In this document: positions 40,299 to 48,289 of the stretch, one piece after another
Numbering within the stretch: the stretch's first letter is position 1
How the letters are laid out: each line of letters starts with the position of its first letter
Source: CAWDZK01 sp963726615
GTDB taxonomy: Bacteria; Actinomycetota; Actinomycetes; JACCUZ01
Reading direction: 5' to 3'
NCBI GenBank assembly: GCA_963726615.1
Contig: CAVSCX010000021.1
Location: forward strand, 62,001 to 126,000
DNA: 64,000 nt
Translations under genes and position numbers: made by a program
Notes under the pieces: generated by a model
Seen by the model: only the letters and a program-made list of their open reading frames with translations
Told to the model about the DNA's origin: nothing
The model's database searches: none

Positions 40299-40810
40299 CG
40301 GGTCGCCTCCAGGGCGGATCGGAGAGCGGCCATGCCGCGGGACGCGTGGCTCTTGACGGCGCCCCGGCTGATGCCGAGGGCGTCGGCGATGTCGGCCTCG
40401 GCGAGGTCGACGTAGTACCGCAGCACGAGGACCTCGCGCTGGCGGCCGGGGAGCGAGCGCAGAGCCGCCAGGACCTCGGCGTGCTCGAGGGCGATCAGGG
40501 CGCCGTGCTCGGCGCTGGCCTCGTCCGGCGCCGGCCTGGGCGCCAGCCTCGTGGCCACCTCGCGCCGGCGCAGGGCCGACCGGGCGCCGTTGACGACCGA
40601 CTGCCGCAGGTAGGCCAGAGCCTTGTCCGGGTCCTGCAGCCGTCGCCAGGCTCCGTGCATCGCCACGAAGGCGTCCTGCACGACCTCCTCGGCGAGGGCC
40701 GGGTCCCGCAGCAGCAGCGCCCCGAGCCGCACCAGCGAGCGGTAGTGCACCGCGTACAGCTGGGTCACGGCCTCGTCCGCCGCCCAGCCACGCTCGGCGG
40801 GGACTGCCAT
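40295..40810 (-). CDS. SigE-family ECF RNA polymerase sigma factor
   Basis: This 171-residue ECF sigma factor has region 2 (AVTQLYAVHYRSLVRLGALLL, then LAEEVVQDAFVAMHGAW) and region 4 (LPGRQREVLVLRYYVDL, then EADIADALGISRGAVKSHASRGMAAL). These match the SigE-family (SACE-type) group rather than canonical SigE. The ATG at 40810 has GAGGAG four bases upstream; an ATG at 40837 is in frame and possible. It overlaps the GerMN/Gmad2 gene. It probably controls an envelope response together with that protein. Confidence 0.88.
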   Translation of the reverse strand: MAVPAERGWAADEAVTQLYAVHYRSLVRLGALLLRDPALAEEVVQDAFVAMHGAWRRLQDPDKALAYLRQSVVNGARSALRRREVATRLAPRPAPDEASAEHGALIALEHAEVLAALRSLPGRQREVLVLRYYVDLAEADIADALGISRGAVKSHASRGMAALRSALEATR

Positions 40811-40959
40811 CCGTCTCCTCGTCGAAGCGGTCGTCATACCGGTCACACGGGTACGACGCGGCGCTCGCCCGTCCGGTTTACCTGCAGCTGCCTGTCGGTC
40901 CACCGGTCTACCGGGCGCCGGTCCCGCGCGCAGCCCGCCACGCCGTTAGGGTCGCGGGC

Positions 40960-41310
40960 ATGTCAGACGACGGTGCCGACTGCCTGTTCTGCCGGGTCGC
41001 CGCCGGTGAGCTCCCGGCCGAGGTCGTCCACGACGGCGACCTGGTCCTCGCGTTCCGCGACATCGCCCCGGTGGCCCCGACCCACGTCCTGGTGGTGCCG
41101 CGCCGCCACCACCGCAGCATCGCCGACCTGGCCACGGCCGAGCCGGAGGCCCTCGAGGAGCTCGTCGTGGTGGGCGCGGCGGTCGCCCGGGCCGAGGGTC
41201 ACGACGACTACCGGATGGTGTTCAACACCGGTGCCAGCGCCGGGCAGAGCGTCTTCCACGTCCACGGGCACGTCCTCGCGGGGCGGGACATGAGCTGGCC
41301 GCCGGGGTGA
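40960..41310 (+). CDS. HIT family nucleotide-binding hydrolase
   Basis: This 116-residue HINT-like protein has CLFCRVAAGELPAEVV at the start, typical of the subgroup with a Cys-x-x-Cys pair. The catalytic histidine triad is FHVHGHVLAG near residue 103. These enzymes cleave AMP from amine or phosphate leaving groups. TAGGGT (40947-40952) ends seven bases before the ATG, a leaderless start. It leads the phoH-ybeY block, a common actinobacterial order. Confidence 0.93.
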   Translation: MSDDGADCLFCRVAAGELPAEVVHDGDLVLAFRDIAPVAPTHVLVVPRRHHRSIADLATAEPEALEELVVVGAAVARAEGHDDYRMVFNTGASAGQSVFHVHGHVLAGRDMSWPPG

Positions 41311-41388
41311 CGCGTGACACAGCCCGGCCGGCGACCGGGGCTCCGGGCTGGGCCGGCCCGCGTCGTATCGCCTAGCATCGACATCCAC

Positions 41389-42414
41389 ATGAGCGAGTCA
41401 GCACCGACCAGGACCACGATCGTCGTCCCCGCCAGCCAGCCGATGGTCGCCGTCCTGGGCACGAGGGACGAGCTGCTGCGCGTGGTCGAGCAGGCGTTCC
41501 CGTCGACCGACATCTCGGTCCGGGGCAACGAGATCAGCGTGGCCGGCTCTCCCGGTGAGGTCGCGCTGGTCGAGCGGCTGTACGACGAGCTCGTCGCCGT
41601 GCTGCGGACCGGCCAGGGTGCGACTGTCGAGTCGGTGGAGCGGATGATCTCGATGCTGCGCACCGAGACCGGCGAGCGTCCGGCCGAGGTCCTCACGCTG
41701 AACATCCTGTCCAACCGCGGCCGCACCATCCGGCCGAAGACCCTGAACCAGAAGCGCTACGTCGATGCCATCGACCGCAACACCGTGGTGTTCGGCATCG
41801 GCCCTGCCGGCACCGGCAAGACCTATCTCGCCATGGCCAAGGCGGTGCAGGCGCTGCAGGCCAAGCAGGTCACCCGCATCATCCTCACCCGTCCGGCCGT
41901 CGAGGCAGGCGAGCGCCTGGGGTTCCTCCCCGGCACCCTGTACGAGAAGATCGACCCCTACCTCCGGCCGCTGTACGACGCGCTGCACGACATGATCGAC
42001 CCCGACTCGATCCCGCGGCTGATGACTGCCGGCACCATCGAGGTGGCCCCCCTGGCCTACATGCGGGGAAGAACCCTGAACGACGCGTTCATCATCCTGG
42101 ACGAGGCACAGAACAGCTCGGCCGAGCAGATGAAGATGTTCCTCACCCGGCTGGGGTTCGGCTCGAAGATGGTTGTCACCGGTGACGTGACCCAGGTGGA
42201 CCTGCCGGGTGGCACGTCGAGCGGCCTGCGCGTCGTGCAGGACATCCTGGTCGGCCTGGACGACGTCGAGTTCTGCCGCCTGCAGAGCCAGGACGTCGTC
42301 CGGCACCGGCTGGTGAGCGACATCGTCGACGCGTACGGCCGGTTCGACGCCGCCGCCGATGCGGCGCGGGGGCGCCAGAGCGGGTCCGGCGGCTCAGGCC
42401 GCCGACGGCGATAG
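41389..42414 (+). CDS. phoH: PhoH-like ATPase
   Basis: This 341-residue ATPase has an N-terminal KH-like part (DISVRGNEISVAGSPGEV), Walker A GPAGTGKT at 138-145 and Walker B FIILDEAQNSS near 237. Its partner ybeY encodes an endoribonuclease and the pair is widely linked, so a role in RNA handling is likely. The C-terminal Gly/Ser/Arg tail is disordered. TAGCAT (41373-41378) lies ten bases before the ATG; upstream in-frame codons to 41314 lack a ribosome site. Confidence 0.93.
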   Translation: MSESAPTRTTIVVPASQPMVAVLGTRDELLRVVEQAFPSTDISVRGNEISVAGSPGEVALVERLYDELVAVLRTGQGATVESVERMISMLRTETGERPAEVLTLNILSNRGRTIRPKTLNQKRYVDAIDRNTVVFGIGPAGTGKTYLAMAKAVQALQAKQVTRIILTRPAVEAGERLGFLPGTLYEKIDPYLRPLYDALHDMIDPDSIPRLMTAGTIEVAPLAYMRGRTLNDAFIILDEAQNSSAEQMKMFLTRLGFGSKMVVTGDVTQVDLPGGTSSGLRVVQDILVGLDDVEFCRLQSQDVVRHRLVSDIVDAYGRFDAAADAARGRQSGSGGSGRRRR

Positions 42415-42436
42415 TGCCGGCCACGGAGACGACGCC

Positions 42437-42904
42437 ATGAGCATCGAGGTCAACGACGAGTCGGGCGCCGGGGTGGACGGGGAGCGTCTGGCAGCCCTGG
42501 CCCGGTTCGTTCTCGACCGGCTCAAGGTCCACCCCCTGGCCGAGCTCTCGGTGCTGGCGGTCGACGCGGCCACCATGTCCTCCCTGAACGAGCAGTGGAT
42601 GGACGAAGAGGGCCCGACCGACGTCCTGTCGTTCCCCATGGACGAGCTCCGGCCGGGCAAGGACGACGAGGAGCCGGAGCCCGGGCTGCTCGGCGACGTC
42701 GTGCTCTGTCCGGCGGTCGCGGCGGACCAGGCCGGCGTCGCCGGGCACGCCATCGAGCAGGAGCTCGACCTGCTCACCACGCACGGGATCCTGCACCTGC
42801 TGGGTTTCGACCACGCCGAGCCGGACGAGGAGCAGGAGATGTTCGGGCTGCAGAAGCGCCTGCTCGCCGACTGGGCCGATGCCCGCGGCGAGGACACCGC
42901 ATGA
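42437..42904 (+). CDS. ybeY: Endoribonuclease YbeY (rRNA maturation factor)
   Basis: This 155-residue zinc metalloprotein is needed for 16S rRNA 3'-end maturation. The zinc motif HGILHLLGFDH carries His116, His120 and His126. The upstream strand pattern NEQWMDEEGPTDVLSFPMDE is diagnostic. ATG 42437 has GGAGA seven bases upstream. It overlaps the next gene by ATGA, and phoH lies 22 bases upstream, so the three are one operon. Confidence 0.95.
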   Translation: MSIEVNDESGAGVDGERLAALARFVLDRLKVHPLAELSVLAVDAATMSSLNEQWMDEEGPTDVLSFPMDELRPGKDDEEPEPGLLGDVVLCPAVAADQAGVAGHAIEQELDLLTTHGILHLLGFDHAEPDEEQEMFGLQKRLLADWADARGEDTA

Positions 42905-44205
42905 CCCCGCTCCAGCTCGTGGTTGCCGGCGCCCTGGTCCTGGTGGCCGGCCTGCTCGCCGGCGCCGAGTCGGCACTGTCGAAGGTGTCGCGCGTCGCCG
43001 CGGACGACTACGAGCGCGAGGGCCGCCGCGGCGCCCAACGGCTGCGGCAGGTCCTCGACGACCCGGCGCGCTACCTCAACCTGCTGACCTTGCTCCGGGT
43101 GACCGCCGAGCTGGTGGCGACGGTGCTGGTCACGGTTGCTGCGCTGCAGCTGTTCGACTCGGTCTGGCAGGCCACGGTGGTGGCCGCCACCTCCATGGTG
43201 GTCATCTCCTACATCGCGATCGGTGTGTCGCCCCGCACGCTGGGACGCCAGCACCCCGCCCCGCTGGCGCTGGCCGCCGCCCGTCTGGTGCACCCGCTGG
43301 CACGCGTCCTCGGTCCGGTACCGCAACTGCTCATCCTCGTGGGTAACGCGCTCACGCCCGGCAAGGGGTACCGCGAGGGCCCGTTCGCCACCGAGGCCGA
43401 GCTGCGCGACCTCGTCGACCTGGCGGAGGAGAACCAGCTCATCGAGGACCGCGAGCGGGTGATGATCCACTCGGTCTTCGAGCTCGGCGACACCATCGTC
43501 CGCGAGGTCATGGTGCCGCGCACGGACGTCGTGTTCCTGGAGGCGAGCAAGACGCTCCGCCAGGCGCTGTCCTTGGCGCTCCGCAGCGGCTTCAGCCGGA
43601 TCCCGGTGATCGGCGAAGGCTTCGACGACGTGCTCGGCGTGGTGTACCTCAAGGACCTGGTGCGCCGGACCTACGTGCACCGGGACGGCGAGTCGGTCGA
43701 GAAGGTCGACTCGGTGATGCGCCCGGCCGTGTTCGTGCCGGAGAGCAAGCCGGTCGACGAGCTGCTGCGCGAGATGCAGGCCCAGCAGACGCACGTCGCC
43801 ATCGTGGTCGACGAGTACGGCGGGACCGCGGGCCTGGTCACCATCGAGGACGTGCTGGAGGAGATCGTCGGCGAGATCGCGGACGAGTACGACGTCGAGG
43901 TCCCGATGGTCGAGGAGCTCGAGGACGGGTCCCTCAGGGTCAGCGCCCGGTTGCACCTCGACGAGCTGTCCGAGCGGCTGGACGTCGAGCTCGAGGACGA
44001 CGACGTCGACACGGTCGGCGGCCTGCTTGCCAAGCACCTCGGCCGGGTCCCGATCCCCGGCGCGCGGGTCTGGCTGCACGGCGTCGAGCTCACCGCCGAG
44101 AGCGCTCATGGCCGGCGCAACCGGATCGGAACCGTGCTGGTCCGTCAGGTCAGCGACAGCCCCGACGAGACGCCGCTGGAGGCAGCCGATGTCCGCGAGC
44201 CCTGA
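42901..44205 (+). CDS. Hemolysin-family (CNNM/CorC) transporter-associated protein
   Basis: This 434-residue protein has an N-terminal CNNM (DUF21) domain with about four membrane segments (residues 1-150). Two CBS domains follow (VMVPRTDVVFLEASKTLRQAL and VFVPESKPVDELLREMQAQQ, about 195-325), then a CorC_HlyC domain near the C-terminus. Such proteins are linked to magnesium or cobalt export and binding of adenosyl ligands. It starts inside the ybeY stop and overlaps the deaminase-like gene by 17 bases, so it belongs to the same operon. Confidence 0.93.
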   Translation: MTPLQLVVAGALVLVAGLLAGAESALSKVSRVAADDYEREGRRGAQRLRQVLDDPARYLNLLTLLRVTAELVATVLVTVAALQLFDSVWQATVVAATSMVVISYIAIGVSPRTLGRQHPAPLALAAARLVHPLARVLGPVPQLLILVGNALTPGKGYREGPFATEAELRDLVDLAEENQLIEDRERVMIHSVFELGDTIVREVMVPRTDVVFLEASKTLRQALSLALRSGFSRIPVIGEGFDDVLGVVYLKDLVRRTYVHRDGESVEKVDSVMRPAVFVPESKPVDELLREMQAQQTHVAIVVDEYGGTAGLVTIEDVLEEIVGEIADEYDVEVPMVEELEDGSLRVSARLHLDELSERLDVELEDDDVDTVGGLLAKHLGRVPIPGARVWLHGVELTAESAHGRRNRIGTVLVRQVSDSPDETPLEAADVREP

Positions 44206-44569
44206 GGACGACGGCAGACCGCAGACCGGGGCGGTCCCCGGCGAGGACGCCAAGCTGGTGACCCTGGCCCGGTCGGCCCGTGCCCGTGCCGGCGCGCCCG
44301 AGGGCGCCGCAGTCCGCGACGACATCGGGCGGACCTACGCCGCCGCCGGCGTGACGCTGCCCTCGCTGGCACTGAGCGCGCTGCAGGCGGCGGTCGCTGC
44401 GGCCGTCTCCAGTGGCTCGGACCGGCTCGAGGCCGCCGTCGTGGTGACCGACCAGGTCCACACCGCCCCGGCGGACGCCGCACTGCTCGCCGATCTCGCC
44501 GTTCCGACCGTCCTGCGGGCGAGCCCGGACGGAACCGTCCGCGACCGGGCGTCGCGCCGCGACGGCTGA
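44189..44569 (+). CDS. Cytidine-deaminase-like protein lacking zinc ligands
   Basis: This 126-residue protein sits between corC and era, the site of a conserved cytidine-deaminase-like gene in mycobacteria (Rv2365c-type). The core LVTLARSARARAGAPEGAAVRDDIGRTYAAA (quoted as LVTLARSARARAGAPEGAAV, then RDDIGRTYAAA) matches the deaminase fold start, and GVTLPSLALSALQAAVAAAV takes the place of the catalytic helix. The His/Cys-Ala-Glu and PCxxC zinc motifs are absent, and the whole protein has no cysteine. It is therefore likely a binding or structural relative and not an enzyme. It starts inside corC's end. Confidence 0.72.
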   Translation: MSASPEDDGRPQTGAVPGEDAKLVTLARSARARAGAPEGAAVRDDIGRTYAAAGVTLPSLALSALQAAVAAAVSSGSDRLEAAVVVTDQVHTAPADAALLADLAVPTVLRASPDGTVRDRASRRDG

Positions 44570-44598
44570 CGCGGCTCCGCCCGGTTACCGTCGACCCC

Positions 44599-45759
44599 AT
44601 GTTCCGCCGCGCCCGTCCCGCACGCCCAACGGTCGTCCCGGTCGTCCAGCACCGCGACCCGGCGCCGATCGACGCCGTCGAGACCCCCTATGTCCTGCGG
44701 TTCCTCACTGCCTGGTCCTGGCGCCTGCTCGTCGTCGCCGCCGCGGTGTACGTGTTCCTGTCGTTGTTCTCACTGCTGTCGGTGGTCCTCGTCCCGGTCA
44801 TCATCGGGCTGCTCCTGTCGGCAGCACTGTCGCCAGTGGCGGACCAGCTGGTGCGGTGGCGGCTGCCGCGAGGGGTGTCCACCGTGGTGGTGGTCCTCGG
44901 CGGCATCGCTGCTCTCGCAGCGCTGGTCACGCTGGTCGCGCAGCAGTTCACCTCCGGCTTCGCCGACCTGAGGTCGTCCTTCGACGACAGTCTCGTCAAG
45001 GTCGAGAAGTACCTGACGCAGGTCGGACTGAGCCAGGCGCAGCTGGCTGACTTCTTCGACCGGGTCCGTAGTGGCATCGGGTCCGGGGAGGGCAACCTGG
45101 GCGGCACCGTGGTCAAGACCGCGACAACAGCCGGCCACCTGATCGCCGGCCTCTTCATCATCCTGTTCGCGACGATCTTCTTCACCTACGACGGGCGCGG
45201 CATCTGGCGGTGGCTGGTGTCGCTGTTCCCCGAGCCGGCACGCGAGCGGGTGCACGGCAGCGGCGAGCGGGCCTGGGCGGTGCTGACCGCATACGTACGG
45301 GCCACCCTCATCATCGCCGCGACGGACGCGGTGGGCATCGCACTGGTGGCCTGGCTGCTCGGGCTCCCGCTCGTCCTGCCGCTGGCCGTCCTGGTCTTCC
45401 TGGGTGCCTTCATCCCGGTCGTCGGTGCGGCGATCAGCGGCATCGCCGCCGTGGCGGTCGCACTGGTGTCGGTCGGGCCCGTCACCGCTCTGCTGATGCT
45501 GGCCGGCGTCATCGCCGTCCAACAGCTCGAAGGCCATGTCCTGCAGCCCTTCCTCATGGGCCGCCTGGTACGGGTACACCCGCTGGCCATCGTGGTCGTC
45601 ATCGCCGTCGGCGCGGAGGTGGCCGGCATCTTCGGCGCGCTCGTGGCTGTGCCACTGACGGCAGTGATCAACACGATCTCCAGCCACCTGGCCGCAGCAC
45701 GTCGGGACCGGCTCGCGGCGGAGTCGCGGGAGCTCGCCGGACCGGCGGTGTCGCCGTGA
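44599..45759 (+). CDS. AI-2E family transporter
   Basis: This 386-residue membrane protein of the AI-2E/PerM family has about eight helices. It starts with a basic tail and then WSWRLLVVAAAVYVFLSLFS; a long loop (VEKYLTQVGLSQAQLADFFDRV) and the conserved GAFIPVVGAAISGIAA follow. Substrates of most family members are unknown; export of signals or ions is suggested. TACCGT (44586-44591) ends seven bases before the ATG, so it has its own leaderless promoter. era overlaps its stop by GTGA and is thus coupled to it. Confidence 0.9.
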   Translation: MFRRARPARPTVVPVVQHRDPAPIDAVETPYVLRFLTAWSWRLLVVAAAVYVFLSLFSLLSVVLVPVIIGLLLSAALSPVADQLVRWRLPRGVSTVVVVLGGIAALAALVTLVAQQFTSGFADLRSSFDDSLVKVEKYLTQVGLSQAQLADFFDRVRSGIGSGEGNLGGTVVKTATTAGHLIAGLFIILFATIFFTYDGRGIWRWLVSLFPEPARERVHGSGERAWAVLTAYVRATLIIAATDAVGIALVAWLLGLPLVLPLAVLVFLGAFIPVVGAAISGIAAVAVALVSVGPVTALLMLAGVIAVQQLEGHVLQPFLMGRLVRVHPLAIVVVIAVGAEVAGIFGALVAVPLTAVINTISSHLAAARRDRLAAESRELAGPAVSP

Positions 45760-46676
45760 CCGTTGCGCACCGAGCCGGCTTCGTCGCGTTCGTCGGGCGC
45801 CCGAACGCCGGCAAGTCCACGCTCACCAACGCCCTCGTCGGGCAGAAGGTCGTCATCACCTCCAGCAAGCCGCAGACGACCCGGCGGGTCGTGCGCGGCA
45901 TCGTGCACCGGCCGGACGCCCAGCTGGTGGTCCTCGACACCCCCGGGTTGCACCGTCCGCGGACGCTGCTCGGTGAGCGGCTCAACGACGAGGTCCGAAC
46001 CGCCTGGTCCCAGGTCGACGTCGTCGGCCTCTGCCTACCGGCCGACGAGAAGGTGGGCCCCGGCGACCGGTACATCGCCGCGGAGCTGGCGGCGATCGAC
46101 GGGGCGCGAAAGGTGGTCGTGGTCACGAAGACCGACAGGGTCCCGCGGGACCGGGTGGCCGAGGCGCTGGTAGCGGCCGCCGGCCTCGGCCGGGAGGTCG
46201 GGATCGACTGGGACGAGGTCGTTCCGGTCTCCGCCACCGCGGGGGACCAGGTCGACCTGCTCGGCGACCTGCTCGCGGCCCTGCTGCCCGAGTCGCCGCC
46301 GCTGTACCTCGACGGCGAGCTCACCGACGCGCCCGAACTGGTGCTGGTGGCCGAGCTGATCCGCGAGGCCGCGCTGGAGGGGGTCCGGGACGAGCTGCCG
46401 CACTCGATCGCCGTCGTGGTCGAGGAGATGCGCCCTCGCGAGGACCGGCCCGCTGACCGGCCGCTGCTCGACGTGCATGCCTACCTCTACGTCGAACGGC
46501 AGAGCCAGAAGGCCATCGTGATCGGCCCGAAGGGCGCCAGGCTGCGGGACATCGGCACCCGGTCCCGGGTGCAGATCGAGGCACTGCTGGGGACCGCGGT
46601 CTACCTCGACCTGCACGTCACCGTGGCCAAGGACTGGCAGCGCGACCCCCGGCAGCTGCGCAAGCTCGGCTTCTGA
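45756..46676 (+). CDS. era: GTPase Era
   Basis: This 306-residue GTPase assists 30S assembly. The G domain has GRPNAGKSTLTNALVG (G1), TTRR (switch), DTPG and the base motif TKTD, the Era variant of NKxD. The KH domain lies at the C-terminus (IVIGPKGARLRDIGTRSR, about 255-272), ending KDWQRDPRQLRKLGF. It starts at GTG in the stop of the AI-2E gene. recO, its usual neighbour, lies 9 kb away beyond an insertion of accessory genes and leuA. Confidence 0.96.
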   Translation: MTVAHRAGFVAFVGRPNAGKSTLTNALVGQKVVITSSKPQTTRRVVRGIVHRPDAQLVVLDTPGLHRPRTLLGERLNDEVRTAWSQVDVVGLCLPADEKVGPGDRYIAAELAAIDGARKVVVVTKTDRVPRDRVAEALVAAAGLGREVGIDWDEVVPVSATAGDQVDLLGDLLAALLPESPPLYLDGELTDAPELVLVAELIREAALEGVRDELPHSIAVVVEEMRPREDRPADRPLLDVHAYLYVERQSQKAIVIGPKGARLRDIGTRSRVQIEALLGTAVYLDLHVTVAKDWQRDPRQLRKLGF

Positions 46677-46792
46677 GCGGAGTCCGGCCAGGGGTGGGGC
46701 CGAGAATCCAGCCGGACGGGTTCGGCCCGCGCCTCCGTGGGCAGGAGGGCCGGAACGGGTCCAGTCAGGAGCCCGGGAGTCGGGGAGACGTC

Positions 46793-47278
46793 ATGTGCCG
46801 GGTCGCGAGCGCCGAGCTCGGACGGTCCGCCTCAGCCGTGGGCCAGGCGCGGCAGTTCGTCTCGGGTGTGCTGCGGCGGTGGGGCCTGGAGACGTTGACC
46901 GCGGATGCCGAGCTGCTCACGAGCGAGCTCGTGACCAACGCCGTCCTGCACGCCCGGACCGACGTCTGCGTGTCCGTCGCGGTCGCCGACGGAGCCGCTG
47001 AGGTCGGGGTCACGGACTCGTCGGCCGAGATCCCCAGGCCCCGCAGCGCCGACGCGGCGGCCGAGGGCGGCCGCGGACTGAGCCTGGTCGAGCGGGTCGC
47101 CGAGGAGTGGGGCGTCGCGGAGTTCGAGGGCGGCAAGCAGGTCTGGTTCCAGCTCGACGTCGGCGTCGACTGGGAGCACCGCACGTCCTGCCCGTGCGGC
47201 GGCGACGAGCTCAGCCGGGTCCGGCTCCGGTCCGGCCGGTGGGCGGTGGCGGCGCCCGGACCCTGGGACGGGAGCTGA
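46793..47278 (+). CDS. Anti-sigma-type ATP-binding protein (RsbW-like HATPase)
   Basis: This 161-residue protein has a histidine-kinase-like ATPase domain of the single-domain anti-sigma/serine-kinase type. The N box is LLTSELVTNAVLHAR, and the G box is AAEGGRGLSLVERVAEEWGV. Such proteins are abundant in actinobacteria and phosphorylate anti-anti-sigma factors or bind sigma factors. The C-terminal tail adds SCPCGGDELSR, a Cys-x-Cys of unknown use. GGGGAGA a few bases upstream of ATG 46793 decides the start, although the frame is open to 46694. No anti-sigma partner gene is adjacent. Confidence 0.84.
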   Translation: MCRVASAELGRSASAVGQARQFVSGVLRRWGLETLTADAELLTSELVTNAVLHARTDVCVSVAVADGAAEVGVTDSSAEIPRPRSADAAAEGGRGLSLVERVAEEWGVAEFEGGKQVWFQLDVGVDWEHRTSCPCGGDELSRVRLRSGRWAVAAPGPWDGS

Positions 47279-47284
47279 AGGGAC

Positions 47285-48289
47285 TCAGAGCTGCCGCTCG
47301 TACTCCGACCACTGCCGCACGACCTCGAAGCCCATTGCCAGGTTGACCCGGAGCATCGGCGCGTTGGAGTCGGCGTTCCACGTGTCGATGCTGCGGACGG
47401 CGGGCTCGTGCCTGCGGAGCAGCTCGAGGTTGGTCAGCTTCAGCAGCAGCCCCAGCCGGTGCCCGCGGTGCTCGGGCAGGACGATCGTCTGGTGCTGGTA
47501 GGCACCGTCGTCGGCCCCGTCGTGCACCACGACCGTCGTGTAGCCGACGAGGGCGGCGGTGGCGTCGTGCACGGCCGCGGTCGTGTACGCCCGCGTCAGC
47601 CGGGCGGTCATGATGCGGTCCCGCTCCCGGATGCGCTCGACGTCGAAGACCTCCTGCTCCCAGCGGAGATCGTCCATGGGTGAGTCGGTGGTCATCCGGC
47701 TCTCCAGGGCGGCGGCTGCCGCCAGGTGCTCCTCCGGTGTGGCGCCGCACCATCGCAGCAGCGAGTAGCCCCGGGAGTGCGACAGCGCCTCGGCGAGCAA
47801 CGCGGAGGTCCCGCCCTCGTCTCGCACCGTCAGGTCCAGCCGGCGTTGCGTGTCGACGAGCGCGGCCCGGAACCCCATCGTCGTGGCGAACGCTGCTCCG
47901 GCGCCCTCGGCGGCCTCGGCCAGCAGGCGGGCCCGGCCCATCGACGCTGCCCGGCGGGCCCATTCCGCCACCATCGCCCGGCCGTGACCGCAACGCCGGT
48001 GCCGGGGGTGCACCTCGAGCTCGCCGGGGGAGGTGTCGGTGTTCTCGCCGGTCGGCAGCCACTGGGCGAACCAGCCCACGACCTCGCCGTCGACCTCGGC
48101 GAGCACGAGGTGCGGCTCGCGCTGCGGCATCGGGGTTCGCAGCTGCCCGGCCCAGGCTGCGTATCCCGGCAGCGGGTCGTCCGGCCGGTCGGCGGTGTGG
48201 CAGGCGGTGACCACGTCGTACCAGCGACGCAGGCCGGCCTCGTCGTCCGGAGCGACCTCGGTGAACGTGAGCTCAGCCGTCGCCGTCAA
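47285..48289 (-). CDS. Double-GNAT N-acetyltransferase (paralogue A, TTG start)
   Basis: This 334-residue protein has two GNAT modules. The first has acetyl-CoA-binding features LEVHPRHRRCGHGRAMV, and the second has IVLPEHRGHRLGLLLKL. The end TWNADSNAPMLRVNLAMGFEVV is shared with the upstream paralogue. The layout recalls mycothiol-synthase-like double GNATs, but the substrate is unknown. The start is probably TTG at 48289, which lies 17 bases inside the end of the upstream gene; no ATG or GTG fits. It ends six bases from the convergent ATPase gene. Confidence 0.82.
   Translation of the reverse strand: MTATAELTFTEVAPDDEAGLRRWYDVVTACHTADRPDDPLPGYAAWAGQLRTPMPQREPHLVLAEVDGEVVGWFAQWLPTGENTDTSPGELEVHPRHRRCGHGRAMVAEWARRAASMGRARLLAEAAEGAGAAFATTMGFRAALVDTQRRLDLTVRDEGGTSALLAEALSHSRGYSLLRWCGATPEEHLAAAAALESRMTTDSPMDDLRWEQEVFDVERIRERDRIMTARLTRAYTTAAVHDATAALVGYTTVVVHDGADDGAYQHQTIVLPEHRGHRLGLLLKLTNLELLRRHEPAVRSIDTWNADSNAPMLRVNLAMGFEVVRQWSEYERQL

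Noticed and set aside
46126..46140. TKTD instead of NKxD in Era
   Set aside because: A Thr at the first position occurs in other Era proteins, and the rest of the G domain is intact.
46677..46792. A weak hairpin (GGGCCGA with TCGGCCC) after era, considered as a terminator
   Set aside because: It has a 19-base loop, only seven pairs and no U-run; chance pairing is likely at this base composition.
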